Positions 25,397 through 35,126 of a DNA stretch of 64,000 bases are shown here, one piece after another. The position numbers were made by a program, and so were the translations under genes. Every line of letters begins with the position of its first letter. The stretch's first letter is position 1. The notes below the pieces were generated by a model. It worked only from the letters and a program-made list of their open reading frames with translations, made no database searches and was not told the DNA's origin. The stretch spans positions 3,534,001 through 3,598,000 of the forward strand of contig NZ_CP034661.1 in the NCBI RefSeq assembly GCF_003971235.1. Reading direction: 5' to 3'. Source of the DNA: Chryseobacterium aureum (GTDB lineage Bacteria; Bacteroidota; Bacteroidia; Flavobacteriales; Weeksellaceae).

Positions 25397-26956
25397 TCAG
25401 GAAATCTCATCAAGGGTTTTAATAAAGGCAGACGGATGCAGCCCTGTAATCTTTTTGAACTCAAGAGAAAAGGCACTGTGAGATGAATATCCTGTGATTT
25501 CAGCCAGATGATTGATCTTATACTTTCTGTATTGAGGCTCATTTTTCAACTGATTGACAATATAATTGATCCTCAGATGATTGATATATTGGTTAAAATT
25601 GAATTTTTTATGTTTCTTAATAACCGTTGAAAGATATTTTGTATTGATATTCAGTGTATTTGCAAGATTATAACGAGAAATGTTTTTGTTGTTAAACTCA
25701 AGGTTTTCTTCAAAAATTTTTAATCCATCTAGTATGTTTTCCTCTACTTCAGGTGAAATTTTTATTTCTGCCGGAGTAGAGGTGTTTTTGGTCTGAATAT
25801 CCTCAGACGTTTCCTGTGGATCTTCCTCATAAACAACCGGAGAAATTCCTTCCCTGTAAATTTTGGCTACTGTTTCTTTGTGTTTCTTACGGAGACGGAG
25901 AGTATTGAAAATCACTGCACCTAAAACCATTACCAATGCAGCACATGCTATAATAAGTCCTTTTGAAATAGAGTGGCTTTCGTTAAGCTGCTGATGAAAA
26001 CTTTCCTCTTTTTTGGATAATGTTTTGTTGACAGCCATGGCTTTATTGTAAGCAATGCTGTCTTTTAATGTAAGATTCTCAATTTTGTACTTCTTCGTAT
26101 TGGATTCGTCGTGAAGCTGGGCATAAGCTTCTTCAAGGTTCTTGGTGACCTCTATCTTTTTTTCATTGAAGCCATACTGATTTACAATAGCCAGGGATTT
26201 CTGAAAGTACAGTACCGCACTTTCCGGCTTATTTTGTTTTGAAAAAGAAAATCCGATATCATTAAGAATATTGGCCCGGAGGTAGTAATTGCTTTCTCCC
26301 ACTAATGAAAGAGCATTGGCAAAATAATATTCAGCTTCCTTGAATTTTTTCACCTCAGATAGGTTATACCCCATATTGGTATAAGCAGAAATCAACAGTT
26401 CGTTTCGTCTGCCTGTATTTTTAAGCTTCTTAAATTCCTGAATGGCGCTTGTGGAATAAAATGCTTTCTCTTTATACTGGTTTTTATTGAGTAAGATCAA
26501 AAAAGAATTAAAGATCATTCCTTTCAGTTCATGTCCCTCTTCCGTAGTATTGTTTTTTACTTCTGCCAGGGCATTTCTAAGACTTGTAGAAGACTCTTTA
26601 AGCAACCCTAGCTTTGCATACTGGGTTCCCTGCATTCTGTACGCCAGCGCCTTACCAATGCTGTAATTGCTTTGGACAGATATTTTCAGGGCCTTATCTG
26701 CAAAATCAAGGCTTTTCTCTGCATCAGATCTTAAATAGCTGTTGAAAGACTTTAAATAATACGCTTTTACAAGGTATTTCTGAAGATTTCTTTTCTGTGC
26801 AGAATCTATCATCCTATTCAGTACAATTTCAGAGCTGTCCGGATTTTTAGAAGAAAGCATGCGGGCATATTGATACTGTCCCTCAAAATCAAATGACTGA
26901 GCAGGTGTAAAAATTGAAATAATAAGGAAGAAAAATAGAATATTTTTTTTCTTCAT
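25397..26956 (-). CDS. Membrane-anchored TPR-AraC regulator
   Basis: The 519-residue protein starts with a signal sequence (to about residue 20, FTPAQS). It continues with a run of TPR-like helical repeats (about 25-300), a single transmembrane helix near 330-350 (GLIIACAALVMVLGAVIF), a linker, and a C-terminal AraC-type double helix-turn-helix (about 415-515, ending KKITGLHPSAFIKTL). The TPR part would be periplasmic and the DNA-binding part cytoplasmic. This one-component architecture is common in Chryseobacterium-like genomes. Its convergent position next to the C1q-like genes suggests, but does not show, that it controls or responds to them. Confidence 0.85.
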   Translation of the reverse strand: MKKKNILFFFLIISIFTPAQSFDFEGQYQYARMLSSKNPDSSEIVLNRMIDSAQKRNLQKYLVKAYYLKSFNSYLRSDAEKSLDFADKALKISVQSNYSIGKALAYRMQGTQYAKLGLLKESSTSLRNALAEVKNNTTEEGHELKGMIFNSFLILLNKNQYKEKAFYSTSAIQEFKKLKNTGRRNELLISAYTNMGYNLSEVKKFKEAEYYFANALSLVGESNYYLRANILNDIGFSFSKQNKPESAVLYFQKSLAIVNQYGFNEKKIEVTKNLEEAYAQLHDESNTKKYKIENLTLKDSIAYNKAMAVNKTLSKKEESFHQQLNESHSISKGLIIACAALVMVLGAVIFNTLRLRKKHKETVAKIYREGISPVVYEEDPQETSEDIQTKNTSTPAEIKISPEVEENILDGLKIFEENLEFNNKNISRYNLANTLNINTKYLSTVIKKHKKFNFNQYINHLRINYIVNQLKNEPQYRKYKINHLAEITGYSSHSAFSLEFKKITGLHPSAFIKTLDEIS

Positions 26957-26969
26957 TGCGTGTGTTTTT

Positions 26970-27581
26970 TTATTTTTTCTGGTATTTCCAGTTACGGCCC
27001 TTACCTTCAGCTATCCATTCCAAAGACTGTTCCAATCTTTTGTTTCTGGTAGCTTCTGTTTTGGCTTCGGAAACCCATGCAATATACTCTTTTCTGAAAG
27101 ATGGTGAAGCTTTTTCAAAAATTTCTTTTGCTTTTGGCCGGGCATTTAAAGCCGACTGAAAATAATCAGGAACATCCATTTCTACTTTGGATGGAGGAGC
27201 CTTTTTCATGGTTACTCCCATGTCTGTAAGTTCCATAGCTTCCCGGATCGCCCTTTTCAGCTGAGGTTTGGACGGAAGATCTTCAATACCGGTTACTTTA
27301 CCTAAGCTGAACATTGAACTTTTTTCAGCCGTTGTTTCTATTTCCTGTAAAGTTTTCATTTCCTGATGAAGCCAGAATCCCAGACTGCAATACTGTTTGA
27401 AAGCAGTGATGGAACACAGAATTTTTCCCTTATACATGAACGCAGGAAATTTCCATTTGATGGCTTCTTCTGCATCGGGGCAGACTTCGTGGATCATTTC
27501 ACGGAGATACGTTAAAATAGGTTTTGCAAAATCCGGAGACTTTTCAATGTATTCATCAACGCTTACGCTGTGCTTTTGCAT
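26970..27581 (-). CDS. YdeI/OmpD-associated family protein with DUF1801 domain
   Basis: The 203-residue protein joins an N-terminal DUF1801 domain (about 1-125, with EAIKWKFPAFMYKGKILCSI) to a C-terminal YdeI/OmdA-like segment (VDVPDYFQSALNARPKAKEIFEKA, then YIAWVSEAKTEATRNKR). It is a soluble cytoplasmic protein. Relatives are linked to protection against bacteriocins or polymyxin in enterobacteria, but the mechanism is unknown. It starts 5 bases after the stop codon of the serine hydrolase gene, so the two are probably co-transcribed. Confidence 0.8.
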   Translation of the reverse strand: MQKHSVSVDEYIEKSPDFAKPILTYLREMIHEVCPDAEEAIKWKFPAFMYKGKILCSITAFKQYCSLGFWLHQEMKTLQEIETTAEKSSMFSLGKVTGIEDLPSKPQLKRAIREAMELTDMGVTMKKAPPSKVEMDVPDYFQSALNARPKAKEIFEKASPSFRKEYIAWVSEAKTEATRNKRLEQSLEWIAEGKGRNWKYQKK

Positions 27582-27586
27582 AGTAC

Positions 27587-28720
27587 TTATTGGAATAGTT
27601 GTACAATTTCATTCACAAAGAATCTCACCTGGTCTGGTCTTCCTCTGTCGTTTTTAGGGTTGTTGGAATAGCTTCCGGTTTTTACGATAACAATATTGTG
27701 ATCCGGAACCATGATAATATACTGCCCCTGCAATCCCAGGAAATAATAATGCTTGACTGGATTGTCATGATTGATCCAAAGCCCCATTCCATAAATGTTT
27801 TCGGACTTTTCCGTAGGAGTTCTCATCTGTTCAATGAAGTCTGCATTAAGGATTTGCCGGTCTCCGGCTTTTCCGTTATCCAGAAATAACTGTCCCAGCT
27901 TGGCAAAATCACGTGCATTGGAATGAATACAGCAATATGCCTTTTCCATGCCATGATTGTCTGTGCTCCATTTGGCATTCTGCTCCATACCCAAAGGAAC
28001 CCAGAATTTTTCAGATAAATAAGTTGCCAGTGGTTTATTCAAGGCCTTTCTGAGGGCAAAACAGAGAAGCTGCGTAGAGCCGCTTTGATATTCAAATTTT
28101 ACTCCCGGCTTTTCTTTAAATTTTCTTGAAAATACAGCTTTTACAAGGCTTTTACCATAATAAGCTTTGGCGTTGGGCAGAAACGGATTGTTGTAATTTT
28201 CATCCCAATCCAGTCCTGCTTCCATTTGGGCTAAATTTTTAAGGGTTACCTCATTTCCGAAGGGTTTATCCTTAAATTCAGGATAAAAATCTGAGAGTTT
28301 TTCATCAATGGATGGAATGATACCTTCTTCAAGCGCTTTCCCCAAAAGCATTACAGTTACTGCTTTCGCCATGGAAAAAGAATTGGTCTGTGAGAGCTGG
28401 CTGTAGCCGTCCCAATATTGTTCATGAAGAATTTTCCCATTTCTTATCACCAGAAAAGCGGCCGTTTTGGAGAGTTTTAAGTTGTCAACTAAATGTTTAG
28501 GTAACTCTTTTTTATTGTAATCCGGATCTTCTTCCCAAAGTAGGGGCTCTTCTGTAGCAATAGGATTGCTTGGGAAAAGATTTCCGTCATCAATGTATGC
28601 ACTTGATTTTCCTTTAAGATACGTTTTGGAAATACCACTAAATAAATAATCATATCCCAGAAAATAAGCTGCTGCCGCACCGGCTACCGCTCCGCCTATC
28701 ATATACTTTAGTAATCTCAT
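27587..28720 (-). CDS. Serine hydrolase of the beta-lactamase (class C-like) family
   Basis: The 377-residue protein has an N-terminal membrane anchor (about residues 7-27, Gly/Ala-rich). The penicillin-binding fold follows, with the nucleophile motif S116-M-A-K119 in SFSMAKAVTVML, a Tyr in EYQSGSTQLL near residue 213 as the likely YxN-type base motif, and a C-terminal GLQGQYIIM strand. It probably hydrolyses esters or D-amino-acid peptides in the periplasm; resistance to beta-lactams cannot be inferred. It is the first gene of a pair with the YdeI-like gene. Confidence 0.85.
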   Translation of the reverse strand: MRLLKYMIGGAVAGAAAAYFLGYDYLFSGISKTYLKGKSSAYIDDGNLFPSNPIATEEPLLWEEDPDYNKKELPKHLVDNLKLSKTAAFLVIRNGKILHEQYWDGYSQLSQTNSFSMAKAVTVMLLGKALEEGIIPSIDEKLSDFYPEFKDKPFGNEVTLKNLAQMEAGLDWDENYNNPFLPNAKAYYGKSLVKAVFSRKFKEKPGVKFEYQSGSTQLLCFALRKALNKPLATYLSEKFWVPLGMEQNAKWSTDNHGMEKAYCCIHSNARDFAKLGQLFLDNGKAGDRQILNADFIEQMRTPTEKSENIYGMGLWINHDNPVKHYYFLGLQGQYIIMVPDHNIVIVKTGSYSNNPKNDRGRPDQVRFFVNEIVQLFQ

Positions 28721-28793
28721 TTTTTCATGAATGGGTCTTTAACAAATTTAAAATAATTTGGTTATAAAAATTAAAATGAATCCTCAAATGCAT

Positions 28794-28801
28794 TATTTTT
28801 G
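28794..28801 (+). promoter_or_regulatory. -7 box of the M48 peptidase gene
   Basis: TATTTTTG fits TAnnTTTG and ends 10 bases before ATG 28812. It excludes the in-frame ATGs at 28758 and 28776 as starts. No clear -33 is seen. Confidence 0.45.
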
Positions 28802-28811
28802 TTCTTATTTG

Positions 28812-30149
28812 ATGAAAACTATGACCAGAAAACTGATAGTATTGGGATATCTTTTATGTTCTATAATGGGGCTGGCCCAGATTTATAAGCCAATAGATAC
28901 TGCAGATTATCCAAAGAGAAAGGCCTTTTTAAAGAATTTCGAAGGAAATAACGAAGCTGCTGTAAAGAGGTTAAAGTCACAATATTCCGGAAAGACAGGT
29001 GCAGAATTATCCAAAATTTATAAAGAATTCGGAACTGATTTTGAAAAGCAGGTGAAGAATAAGGATTTTATCTTTACATCTGAATTTGAAACCAGTATAC
29101 AGTCTATGATTCAACGTCTTAAAAAGAACAATCCCAAAATTCCACAGGACCTGAAAATTCTGATCGCGAAAGATAATACGCCCAATGCATATTGTCTGGC
29201 TGACGGAACTTTTGTAATTAATATGGGACTTTACAGCTGGCTGAATAATGAAGAACAGATTGCAGCAGTAATTTCTCATGAGCTGGGACACAAAATAGAG
29301 GAACATTCTCTGAAAACCTTTTTAAAAATTATTGAACAGGATAAACTGGATAAAGTAGTGGTGGAAAATATAAAATCTACTACGACAAACAGAAGCCACA
29401 GCCAGAATCAGAAAGCTTTTGATATTCTGAAAAATACGGTGTACAAAAAAGGGGTAGAGAGAAGACAAAGCGAAATGCAGGCAGATTCTCTGGGCTACGT
29501 CCTTTTTAAAAACAGTGATTTCAGGAAAGCGGAATTTGTAAATGCTCTTCAGAGGCTGCAGGATTTCGATACCATTTCACCACGGGAACTGAGGGTGGAT
29601 ACCTATAAGCAACTATTCAATCTCCCGAAACAGGCATTCAATGAAAAATGGATGAAAAAGGAAGATTTCTCCCTGTACAATTATAATTTCTACAAAGAAA
29701 AGCTGAATAAAGATTCTCTGGCATCACATCCTGAAGTATCCAGAAGAATTGAAATGCTTAAAAAGACTTTTGAAGAGCTTAGAACTCCTGTTACGCCGGA
29801 AAAGCCCACAGATTTGTTTGTGACCTTAAGGAAAACAGCGAGAATGGAAATTCTGCCGAATTATTTCCATTCGGAAGATTATGGTCTGGGAATTTATACA
29901 GCTATGCAGTTTTTGCAGGATGGAGAAGAAGAAAAATACTATAAAACATGGCTGGGAAGATGTTTCTCCAAAATATATGAAGCGAGAAAAAACTATAATC
30001 TGAACCGATATCTGGACCGGATAGAACCCAAAAATCAGAGTGAAAGCTACCAGCAGTTTCTGAACTTCATGTGGAATTTAAGCCTGGATGAAATAAAAAA
30101 TATTGCAGACTTTTATCAGCCCCATGAGACTATAGCTAAGGTCAACTGA
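28812..30149 (+). CDS. Secreted M48-family zinc metallopeptidase
   Basis: The 445-residue precursor begins MKTMTRKLIVLGYLLCSIMG, a signal peptide ending GLAQ. The zinc motif H-E-L-G-H is in AAVISHELGHKIEEHS (about residues 155-159), and the downstream Glu ligand probably lies in RRQSEMQADSLGY (near 220), the ExxxD pattern of M48 peptidases. Relatives such as BepA/LoiP work in outer-membrane quality control. Starts at 28758 and 28776 would put a hydrophilic stretch before the signal sequence. The gene shares a bidirectional terminator with the convergent pair. Confidence 0.85.
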   Translation: MKTMTRKLIVLGYLLCSIMGLAQIYKPIDTADYPKRKAFLKNFEGNNEAAVKRLKSQYSGKTGAELSKIYKEFGTDFEKQVKNKDFIFTSEFETSIQSMIQRLKKNNPKIPQDLKILIAKDNTPNAYCLADGTFVINMGLYSWLNNEEQIAAVISHELGHKIEEHSLKTFLKIIEQDKLDKVVVENIKSTTTNRSHSQNQKAFDILKNTVYKKGVERRQSEMQADSLGYVLFKNSDFRKAEFVNALQRLQDFDTISPRELRVDTYKQLFNLPKQAFNEKWMKKEDFSLYNYNFYKEKLNKDSLASHPEVSRRIEMLKKTFEELRTPVTPEKPTDLFVTLRKTARMEILPNYFHSEDYGLGIYTAMQFLQDGEEEKYYKTWLGRCFSKIYEARKNYNLNRYLDRIEPKNQSESYQQFLNFMWNLSLDEIKNIADFYQPHETIAKVN

Positions 30150-30206
30150 TTTTTGTTATAAATGAGTAAAATATTAATAGAAACGGGCTTTAGCCAAAAT
30201 ATAAAA

Positions 30207-30240
30207 AAGAACCCTGATATTTCATCAGGGTTCTTCTTGT
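30207..30240. terminator. Bidirectional terminator
   Basis: A 12-bp perfect stem (AAGAACCCTGAT at 30207-30218 with 30224-30235) lies between convergent genes, with A-run and T-rich flanks. Confidence 0.85.
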
Positions 30241-30241
30241 T

Positions 30242-31771
30242 TTAGTAATTTAATTTCTCCAAACGGATCTTATTGAATTTTTCTTTTTCGTTATACTCAC
30301 GGAGAAGAATATAACCTTCTTTTCCTACATACGGTGTTACGGCATAATTGTCCTTTTCAGAGATAGGAATAATTTCCTGCTTGAATTTGCCGTCAATAAT
30401 GGTATTGATAAAGAGGTTCCACCTTTTCTGTTTGGTTACTTCATCTTTTTGATAGTCGCGATAGAAAAATACCACGTCTTTTCCACCGTTGAGGTATTGA
30501 GAGAAAAGGTAATCACTGTTTACCCATTTTGATTTTTCCTTTTCAAAAACCTGTACATTTTTTACTTTGAAATCCTTGTCTGTATAGATGTAGACAAGAT
30601 CTGTAGTTTTGGGAGCGGAATATTGGCCCTCGGGTTTATATTTTTCTGATAGAATACCTACACTTCCGTCATTCATGAAATACATATCTTTGGTCTGAAG
30701 CATATAGCCGCTTTCCACCATTCCTATTCTGTTGAGCTTTGGAAGAAAGGCAGAGATATTAGGCTCGTAATTAATTGTTTTTGTATCTACCGAAAAGTCA
30801 GATTTGTTAAGGATCATTCTGGCAAATCCTACCGATTGGGAGTCTTCATAATTTCTTCCCAGCAGAACTACTTTATCATCAAAAGTTTTATCATTATCCA
30901 TTTTCCGGTATCCGGAGTAGAAGGATTCAATATTGTCTATTGTATCATCAGATAATCCGCTAACAGGCTTATTGGATTTTTCTTTTCCGGTTTTCATATC
31001 CAGAACCAGGAGACTGAACGTTTTCTGCTTGTCATTCACTTTTTTCATGATGCAGTACATATAATTCTCATCTCTTTCCAGAACAGATAAGGTGGTATAG
31101 AGCTTTTTGCTCCCTTCGGTATTGTATTTATACCTCCAGATTTCCTTCTTGTTTTCATCAAACCTGATAAGGCTGTTGCTGTTTTCGTACTTTCCGAAAT
31201 CTTTGTATTCAACAGCAAAATATCCACCTTCTTTCAGCTCTCCTACAGCAGAAACATAGTTGTAGCCTTTCTCTTTTTTCTCATCACGGTTTTCTTTACG
31301 CTGTTCTTTCCAGCTTTTCGGCTCGTTGATTTCTTTGAAGGTACCGTTTTCCAGATAGTCATAATATATCTTTCTGGTAATAGAATTGGTCTTAGGGTTT
31401 ATTACCATAGAAACAGGAGTGAACACTTCTTTGCTTTTTACAAGGGAATAATCCATCATGGAAGGCTTTAGAATAATCTGCCCTTTAAAATCTACATAGC
31501 CCAGATAAGAGGCAGCCGTAATGTCTCCTTCAAATTCTTTATTGGCAACAGGATTGAGGTTTTTGTCAAGGATTACATACTCAAACTTTTTGGTCTTATC
31601 ACCGGATTTTCCGTAAGAATATAGAGAAACGTAACCGTAAAGATTGTCTTTGTCATCGAATAGAGCATTCATTCCCACATGATCTCCGGCAGCAAGTGTC
31701 GTAAGGTCCTGATTTTGGGAGAATACCAGGGTCTGGATCAGCCCAAACACCATTAGTGTTATTTTTTTCAT
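30242..31771 (-). CDS. Secreted hypothetical protein, paralogue A
   Basis: The 509-residue protein has a signal peptide (MKKITLMVFGLIQTLVFSQ). ATG 31771 is chosen because the longer frame places seven extra residues before the signal. It shares a clear pattern with the next gene: QDLTTLAAGDHVGM, then NLYGYVSLYSYGK, a charged KEQRKENRDEKKEKGYNYVS segment, MKTGK, and a near-identical end (GKEGYILLREYNEKEKFNKI). The strand-rich, repeated aromatic pattern could be a beta-propeller-like fold, but I recognise no family or function. Confidence 0.7.
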   Translation of the reverse strand: MKKITLMVFGLIQTLVFSQNQDLTTLAAGDHVGMNALFDDKDNLYGYVSLYSYGKSGDKTKKFEYVILDKNLNPVANKEFEGDITAASYLGYVDFKGQIILKPSMMDYSLVKSKEVFTPVSMVINPKTNSITRKIYYDYLENGTFKEINEPKSWKEQRKENRDEKKEKGYNYVSAVGELKEGGYFAVEYKDFGKYENSNSLIRFDENKKEIWRYKYNTEGSKKLYTTLSVLERDENYMYCIMKKVNDKQKTFSLLVLDMKTGKEKSNKPVSGLSDDTIDNIESFYSGYRKMDNDKTFDDKVVLLGRNYEDSQSVGFARMILNKSDFSVDTKTINYEPNISAFLPKLNRIGMVESGYMLQTKDMYFMNDGSVGILSEKYKPEGQYSAPKTTDLVYIYTDKDFKVKNVQVFEKEKSKWVNSDYLFSQYLNGGKDVVFFYRDYQKDEVTKQKRWNLFINTIIDGKFKQEIIPISEKDNYAVTPYVGKEGYILLREYNEKEKFNKIRLEKLNY

Positions 31772-31817
31772 GGTTAAAATTTTGAGTACCAAAAATACTG
31801 AATTAGTAAAAAGAAAT

Positions 31818-33305
31818 TTAATAATTTAATCTTTCCAGACGAATTTTATTGTATTTCTCTTTTTCATTGAGTTCCTGAAGGAGAATATATCCCTCTTTGG
31901 CATTGTAAGGGATGACAAAATTATTTTCTGAAGACATAGGAAGAATCTCCTGTCTGAATTGTCCTTTGATGAACGTATTGAGGTAAAGATTCCATTTTTT
32001 TTCTCTGTTTTTCTTCTGTGTATTGGCATAAAAGAAGGCAAGATCTTTTTTGTCGTTCAGATATTGCGAAAAAAGATAAGTACTGTTTTTTTGAGAAGGA
32101 AAAGTTTTAATATTCCTTAGATTCATATCAGGATCATAATCCATCACTACAAGATCGGAAACCTCATTGTTTTTTTTATTGATTTTCTGAAAAATGGCGA
32201 TCACATCATTATTTTGTAAAAAGTTGACGGATTTTATATCCAGATCTTTCGAATCAAAAGGATCTTTCAGTTCCTCAATATCTTTATGATCTTTATAAAG
32301 GTCCTGCAGATTGATCTCATTAAAAGATAACTGATTCTGGGTTTTATCATAAGTAAGCTTTACAAAACCTTCAATATTGGAAGCACTGCCGGAGTACTTT
32401 AATAAGGAGGTTAATGTTTTGTCTGTATTATATTTGCTGTTTACAATTCCGTCAACAGAATTCAAAGTAATATAAAGATGAGTTTCATAGGGAAATGGAA
32501 GCGTATTTAATGGTTTGCCTGTCTTCATATCAAAAACCATAAAATAATATTCAGGATCTCCGTCCTGATATTTAAATATTTTTGCGATTAAAACATCATC
32601 GTCGTAATTGGCAATTTTAAAATTGACAGAATTGTTTTTATGGTCCTTGTCAAAAAATCTGTATTCCCAGAGTTTCTGATGATCTTTGCTGAAAAGGCTT
32701 ACCATAATATCCTTAAAGCCGGATTTTGCATCTTTAAACTCGGAAATGACAGTTTGCCCGTTGTCTAGTTCCACAATTTCAGAATACAATTTGTATCCTT
32801 TTTCTTTTTTAAGGTCTTTATTGTCATTTTTTAGTTCTCTATTTGTTTTTGAAGATGAAATAGGGGTCAGGTTGGTTCCGTCATACTCCAGTTTATTCTT
32901 CTTTTTAATCTGATAGTCATGCAGATCAATGATAAAATCTGAAGGAACATAAAATGATGGGTCAAAAGCGTAGTCATAGATTTTGAAGGAAGGAGTGATG
33001 ATGAGCTGTTTCTTCGAGTTAAGGTAAGGATAATATTCAACGGCAGTCTCATCGCTCTCAAAATTTCCTGTCGAAAGAGTATTGAGATTTTTATCAAACA
33101 AAAAATATTCTAATGTGTTTTTCTTCTTGTCATTTTCTGTTTTACCAAGGTTGTAAAGCGCCATGTATCCGAAAAGATTCTTTTCGTTGTCTGAAATAGA
33201 CTGTAAGCCCATGTATTTTCCCTGTGCAATGGTTGCAAGATCTTGGGTCTGAGAATGGAATAGCCCATAGGATAGGCCTAGCATAAGGCAGATTATTTTT
33301 TTCAT
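31818..33305 (-). CDS. Secreted hypothetical protein, paralogue B
   Basis: The 495-residue protein has a signal peptide (to about residue 18) and is clearly a tandem paralogue of the gene that follows it on the minus strand. Shared blocks are QDLATIAQGKYMGL, NLFGYMALYNLGK, the Lys/Asp-rich NDNKDLKKEKGYKLYSEI, FDMKTGK, and the C-terminal AKEGYILLQELNEKEKYNKI. It lies 46 bases upstream of paralogue A, so they may be co-transcribed. Function is unknown; secretion is the only supported statement. Confidence 0.7.
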   Translation of the reverse strand: MKKIICLMLGLSYGLFHSQTQDLATIAQGKYMGLQSISDNEKNLFGYMALYNLGKTENDKKKNTLEYFLFDKNLNTLSTGNFESDETAVEYYPYLNSKKQLIITPSFKIYDYAFDPSFYVPSDFIIDLHDYQIKKKNKLEYDGTNLTPISSSKTNRELKNDNKDLKKEKGYKLYSEIVELDNGQTVISEFKDAKSGFKDIMVSLFSKDHQKLWEYRFFDKDHKNNSVNFKIANYDDDVLIAKIFKYQDGDPEYYFMVFDMKTGKPLNTLPFPYETHLYITLNSVDGIVNSKYNTDKTLTSLLKYSGSASNIEGFVKLTYDKTQNQLSFNEINLQDLYKDHKDIEELKDPFDSKDLDIKSVNFLQNNDVIAIFQKINKKNNEVSDLVVMDYDPDMNLRNIKTFPSQKNSTYLFSQYLNDKKDLAFFYANTQKKNREKKWNLYLNTFIKGQFRQEILPMSSENNFVIPYNAKEGYILLQELNEKEKYNKIRLERLNY

Positions 33306-33360
33306 GGTTTGTATTTTTCACAAAAATAATCATTTCTGCCATATGTTTTTCAGAAAATAA

Positions 33361-33384
33361 AAAAGCCCTGAAACCAGGGCTTTT
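33361..33384 (-). terminator. Terminator after glyS
   Basis: AAAAGCCCTG and its complement form a 10-bp stem with an AAAC loop and a T-run on the minus strand. Confidence 0.9.
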
Positions 33385-33387
33385 CAA

Positions 33388-34929
33388 CTATATTTTAGAA
33401 AGTAAATTTCTGAAGTTTGTTTTCTCATCAATGATCCTTCTCAACTCTGAAACCGGAACTCTTTCCTGCTGCATCGTGTCTCTGTCTCTGATGGTTACCG
33501 TGTGATCCGTTAAAGAGTCGTGATCTACCGTGATACAGTATGGAGTACCAATGGCATCCTGTCTTCTGTAACGTTTTCCGATGGCATCTTTCTCCTCGTA
33601 GAATAAGTTGAAATCATACTTCAGGTCATTGAAGATCTTTTCTGCATATTCTGCTAAACCGTCTTTCTTCATCAATGGAAGAATAGCCGCTTTAATAGGT
33701 GCTAATGCAGGAGGTAAAGACAATACTGTTCTTTCCGAACCGTCTTCCAGTACTTCATCTCTTAAGCAGTGTGAGAATATAGAAAGGAATAATCTGTCTA
33801 AACCTACCGAAGTTTCCACTACATAAGGAACATAATTCTCGTTTCTTTCGGGATCAAAGAACTGAAGCTTTCTTCCGGAGAATTCCTCATGCGCTTTTAA
33901 GTCGAAATCCGTTCTTGAGTGGATCCCTTCCAGCTCTTTAAATCCGAATGGGAAATTAAATTCAATATCTGCGGCAGCGTTTGCATAGTGAGCCAGTTTC
34001 TCGTGATCGTGGAATCTGTAGTTCTCATCTCCCAAACCTAAAGCTCTGTGCCAGTTCAGACGTTTTTGTTTCCATTGCTCATAGAATTCAAGTTCCGTTC
34101 CCGGCGCTACAAAAAACTGCATTTCCATCTGTTCAAATTCACGCATTCTGAAGATAAACTGTCTTGCCACAATCTCGTTTCTGAACGCCTTACCAATCTG
34201 AGCAATACCGAAAGGAAGCTTATGACGGGAAGTTTTCTGTACGTTTAAGAAGTTAACGAAGATCCCCTGGGCTGTTTCAGGTCTAAGGTAAAGATCCATT
34301 GCAGAATCGGCAGAAGCACCCAGCTTGGTTCCGAACATCAGGTTGAATTGTCTTACTTCCGTCCAGTTTTTAGAACCTGTATCAGGATCAGCAATTTCAA
34401 GTTCTTCAATCAAAGCTTTTACATCAGCAAGGTCTTCATTCTCCAGAGATTTTGCCAGTCTTGAAAGAATAGCCTCTCTTTTTGCTCTGTATTCTATGAT
34501 TTTTGGATTCGTTGCAACAAACTGATCTTTATCAAAAGCATCCCCGAATCTCTTCGCTGCTTTTTCGATTTCCTTGTTCTCTTTATCTTCAATTTTAGCA
34601 CAGTAATCTTCCACCAAAACGTCTGCTCTGAAACGTTTTTTAGAATCTTTATTATCAATCAATGGATCGTTGAAAGCGTCTACGTGGCCTGATGCCTTCC
34701 AGGTTGTTGGGTGCATAAGGATCGCCGAATCAATGCCGACAATATTTTCGTTAAGCTGTACCATCGCTTTCCACCAATATTGTTTGATATTATTTTTGAG
34801 TTCGGCACCGTTCTGTCCATAATCATAAACAGCGGATAAACCATCATAGATCTCACTCGATGGGAAAATAAAACCATATTCTTTAGCGTGAGAAATCACT
34901 TTCTTGAAAACATCTTCTTGCTTTGCCAT
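33388..34929 (-). CDS. glyS: Glycyl-tRNA synthetase, class II single-chain type
   Basis: The 513-residue cytoplasmic enzyme charges tRNA-Gly with glycine. It is the eukaryote/archaea-like alpha2 form (GlyQS), not the alpha2beta2 form. Class II motifs are visible: motif 2 in GKAFRNEIVARQFIFRMREF (about residues 245-264), and motif 3 in VETSVGLDRLFLSI (about 370-383). The N-terminal QEDVFKKVISHAKEYGFIFPS is typical. A C-terminal anticodon-binding domain includes LPPALAPIKAAILPL. Length is normal. It has its own terminator and is likely constitutive. Confidence 0.96.
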   Translation of the reverse strand: MAKQEDVFKKVISHAKEYGFIFPSSEIYDGLSAVYDYGQNGAELKNNIKQYWWKAMVQLNENIVGIDSAILMHPTTWKASGHVDAFNDPLIDNKDSKKRFRADVLVEDYCAKIEDKENKEIEKAAKRFGDAFDKDQFVATNPKIIEYRAKREAILSRLAKSLENEDLADVKALIEELEIADPDTGSKNWTEVRQFNLMFGTKLGASADSAMDLYLRPETAQGIFVNFLNVQKTSRHKLPFGIAQIGKAFRNEIVARQFIFRMREFEQMEMQFFVAPGTELEFYEQWKQKRLNWHRALGLGDENYRFHDHEKLAHYANAAADIEFNFPFGFKELEGIHSRTDFDLKAHEEFSGRKLQFFDPERNENYVPYVVETSVGLDRLFLSIFSHCLRDEVLEDGSERTVLSLPPALAPIKAAILPLMKKDGLAEYAEKIFNDLKYDFNLFYEEKDAIGKRYRRQDAIGTPYCITVDHDSLTDHTVTIRDRDTMQQERVPVSELRRIIDEKTNFRNLLSKI

Positions 34930-35015
34930 AATTTTTTAACGTCTGATGTGCAAAAATAGTGAAAATGTAGGAAGATAGAAGCGGAAGATGGAAGTTTTTA
35001 TGATGCAGGAATTTA

Positions 35016-35105
35016 GGAGCCGGGAACCCGCTCTCCGTTGCAATTCCTCGCTCGGCGGCTCTGCTTCGCTCCGCCGCCTCGCTGCGGGATTTTCTCTTAG
35101 ATCGG
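35016..35105. repeat. GC-rich dispersed-looking sequence
   Basis: A strongly GC-rich patch in otherwise AT-rich DNA, with internal complementary blocks (CCCGC with GCGGG; GGCGG with CCGCC). It is non-coding and lies between glyS and the pseudouridine synthase gene. It looks like a dispersed intergenic element; the genome-wide copy number is not visible here. Confidence 0.45.
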
Positions 35106-35126
35106 GGCTATTGATAAAGGAATGTT

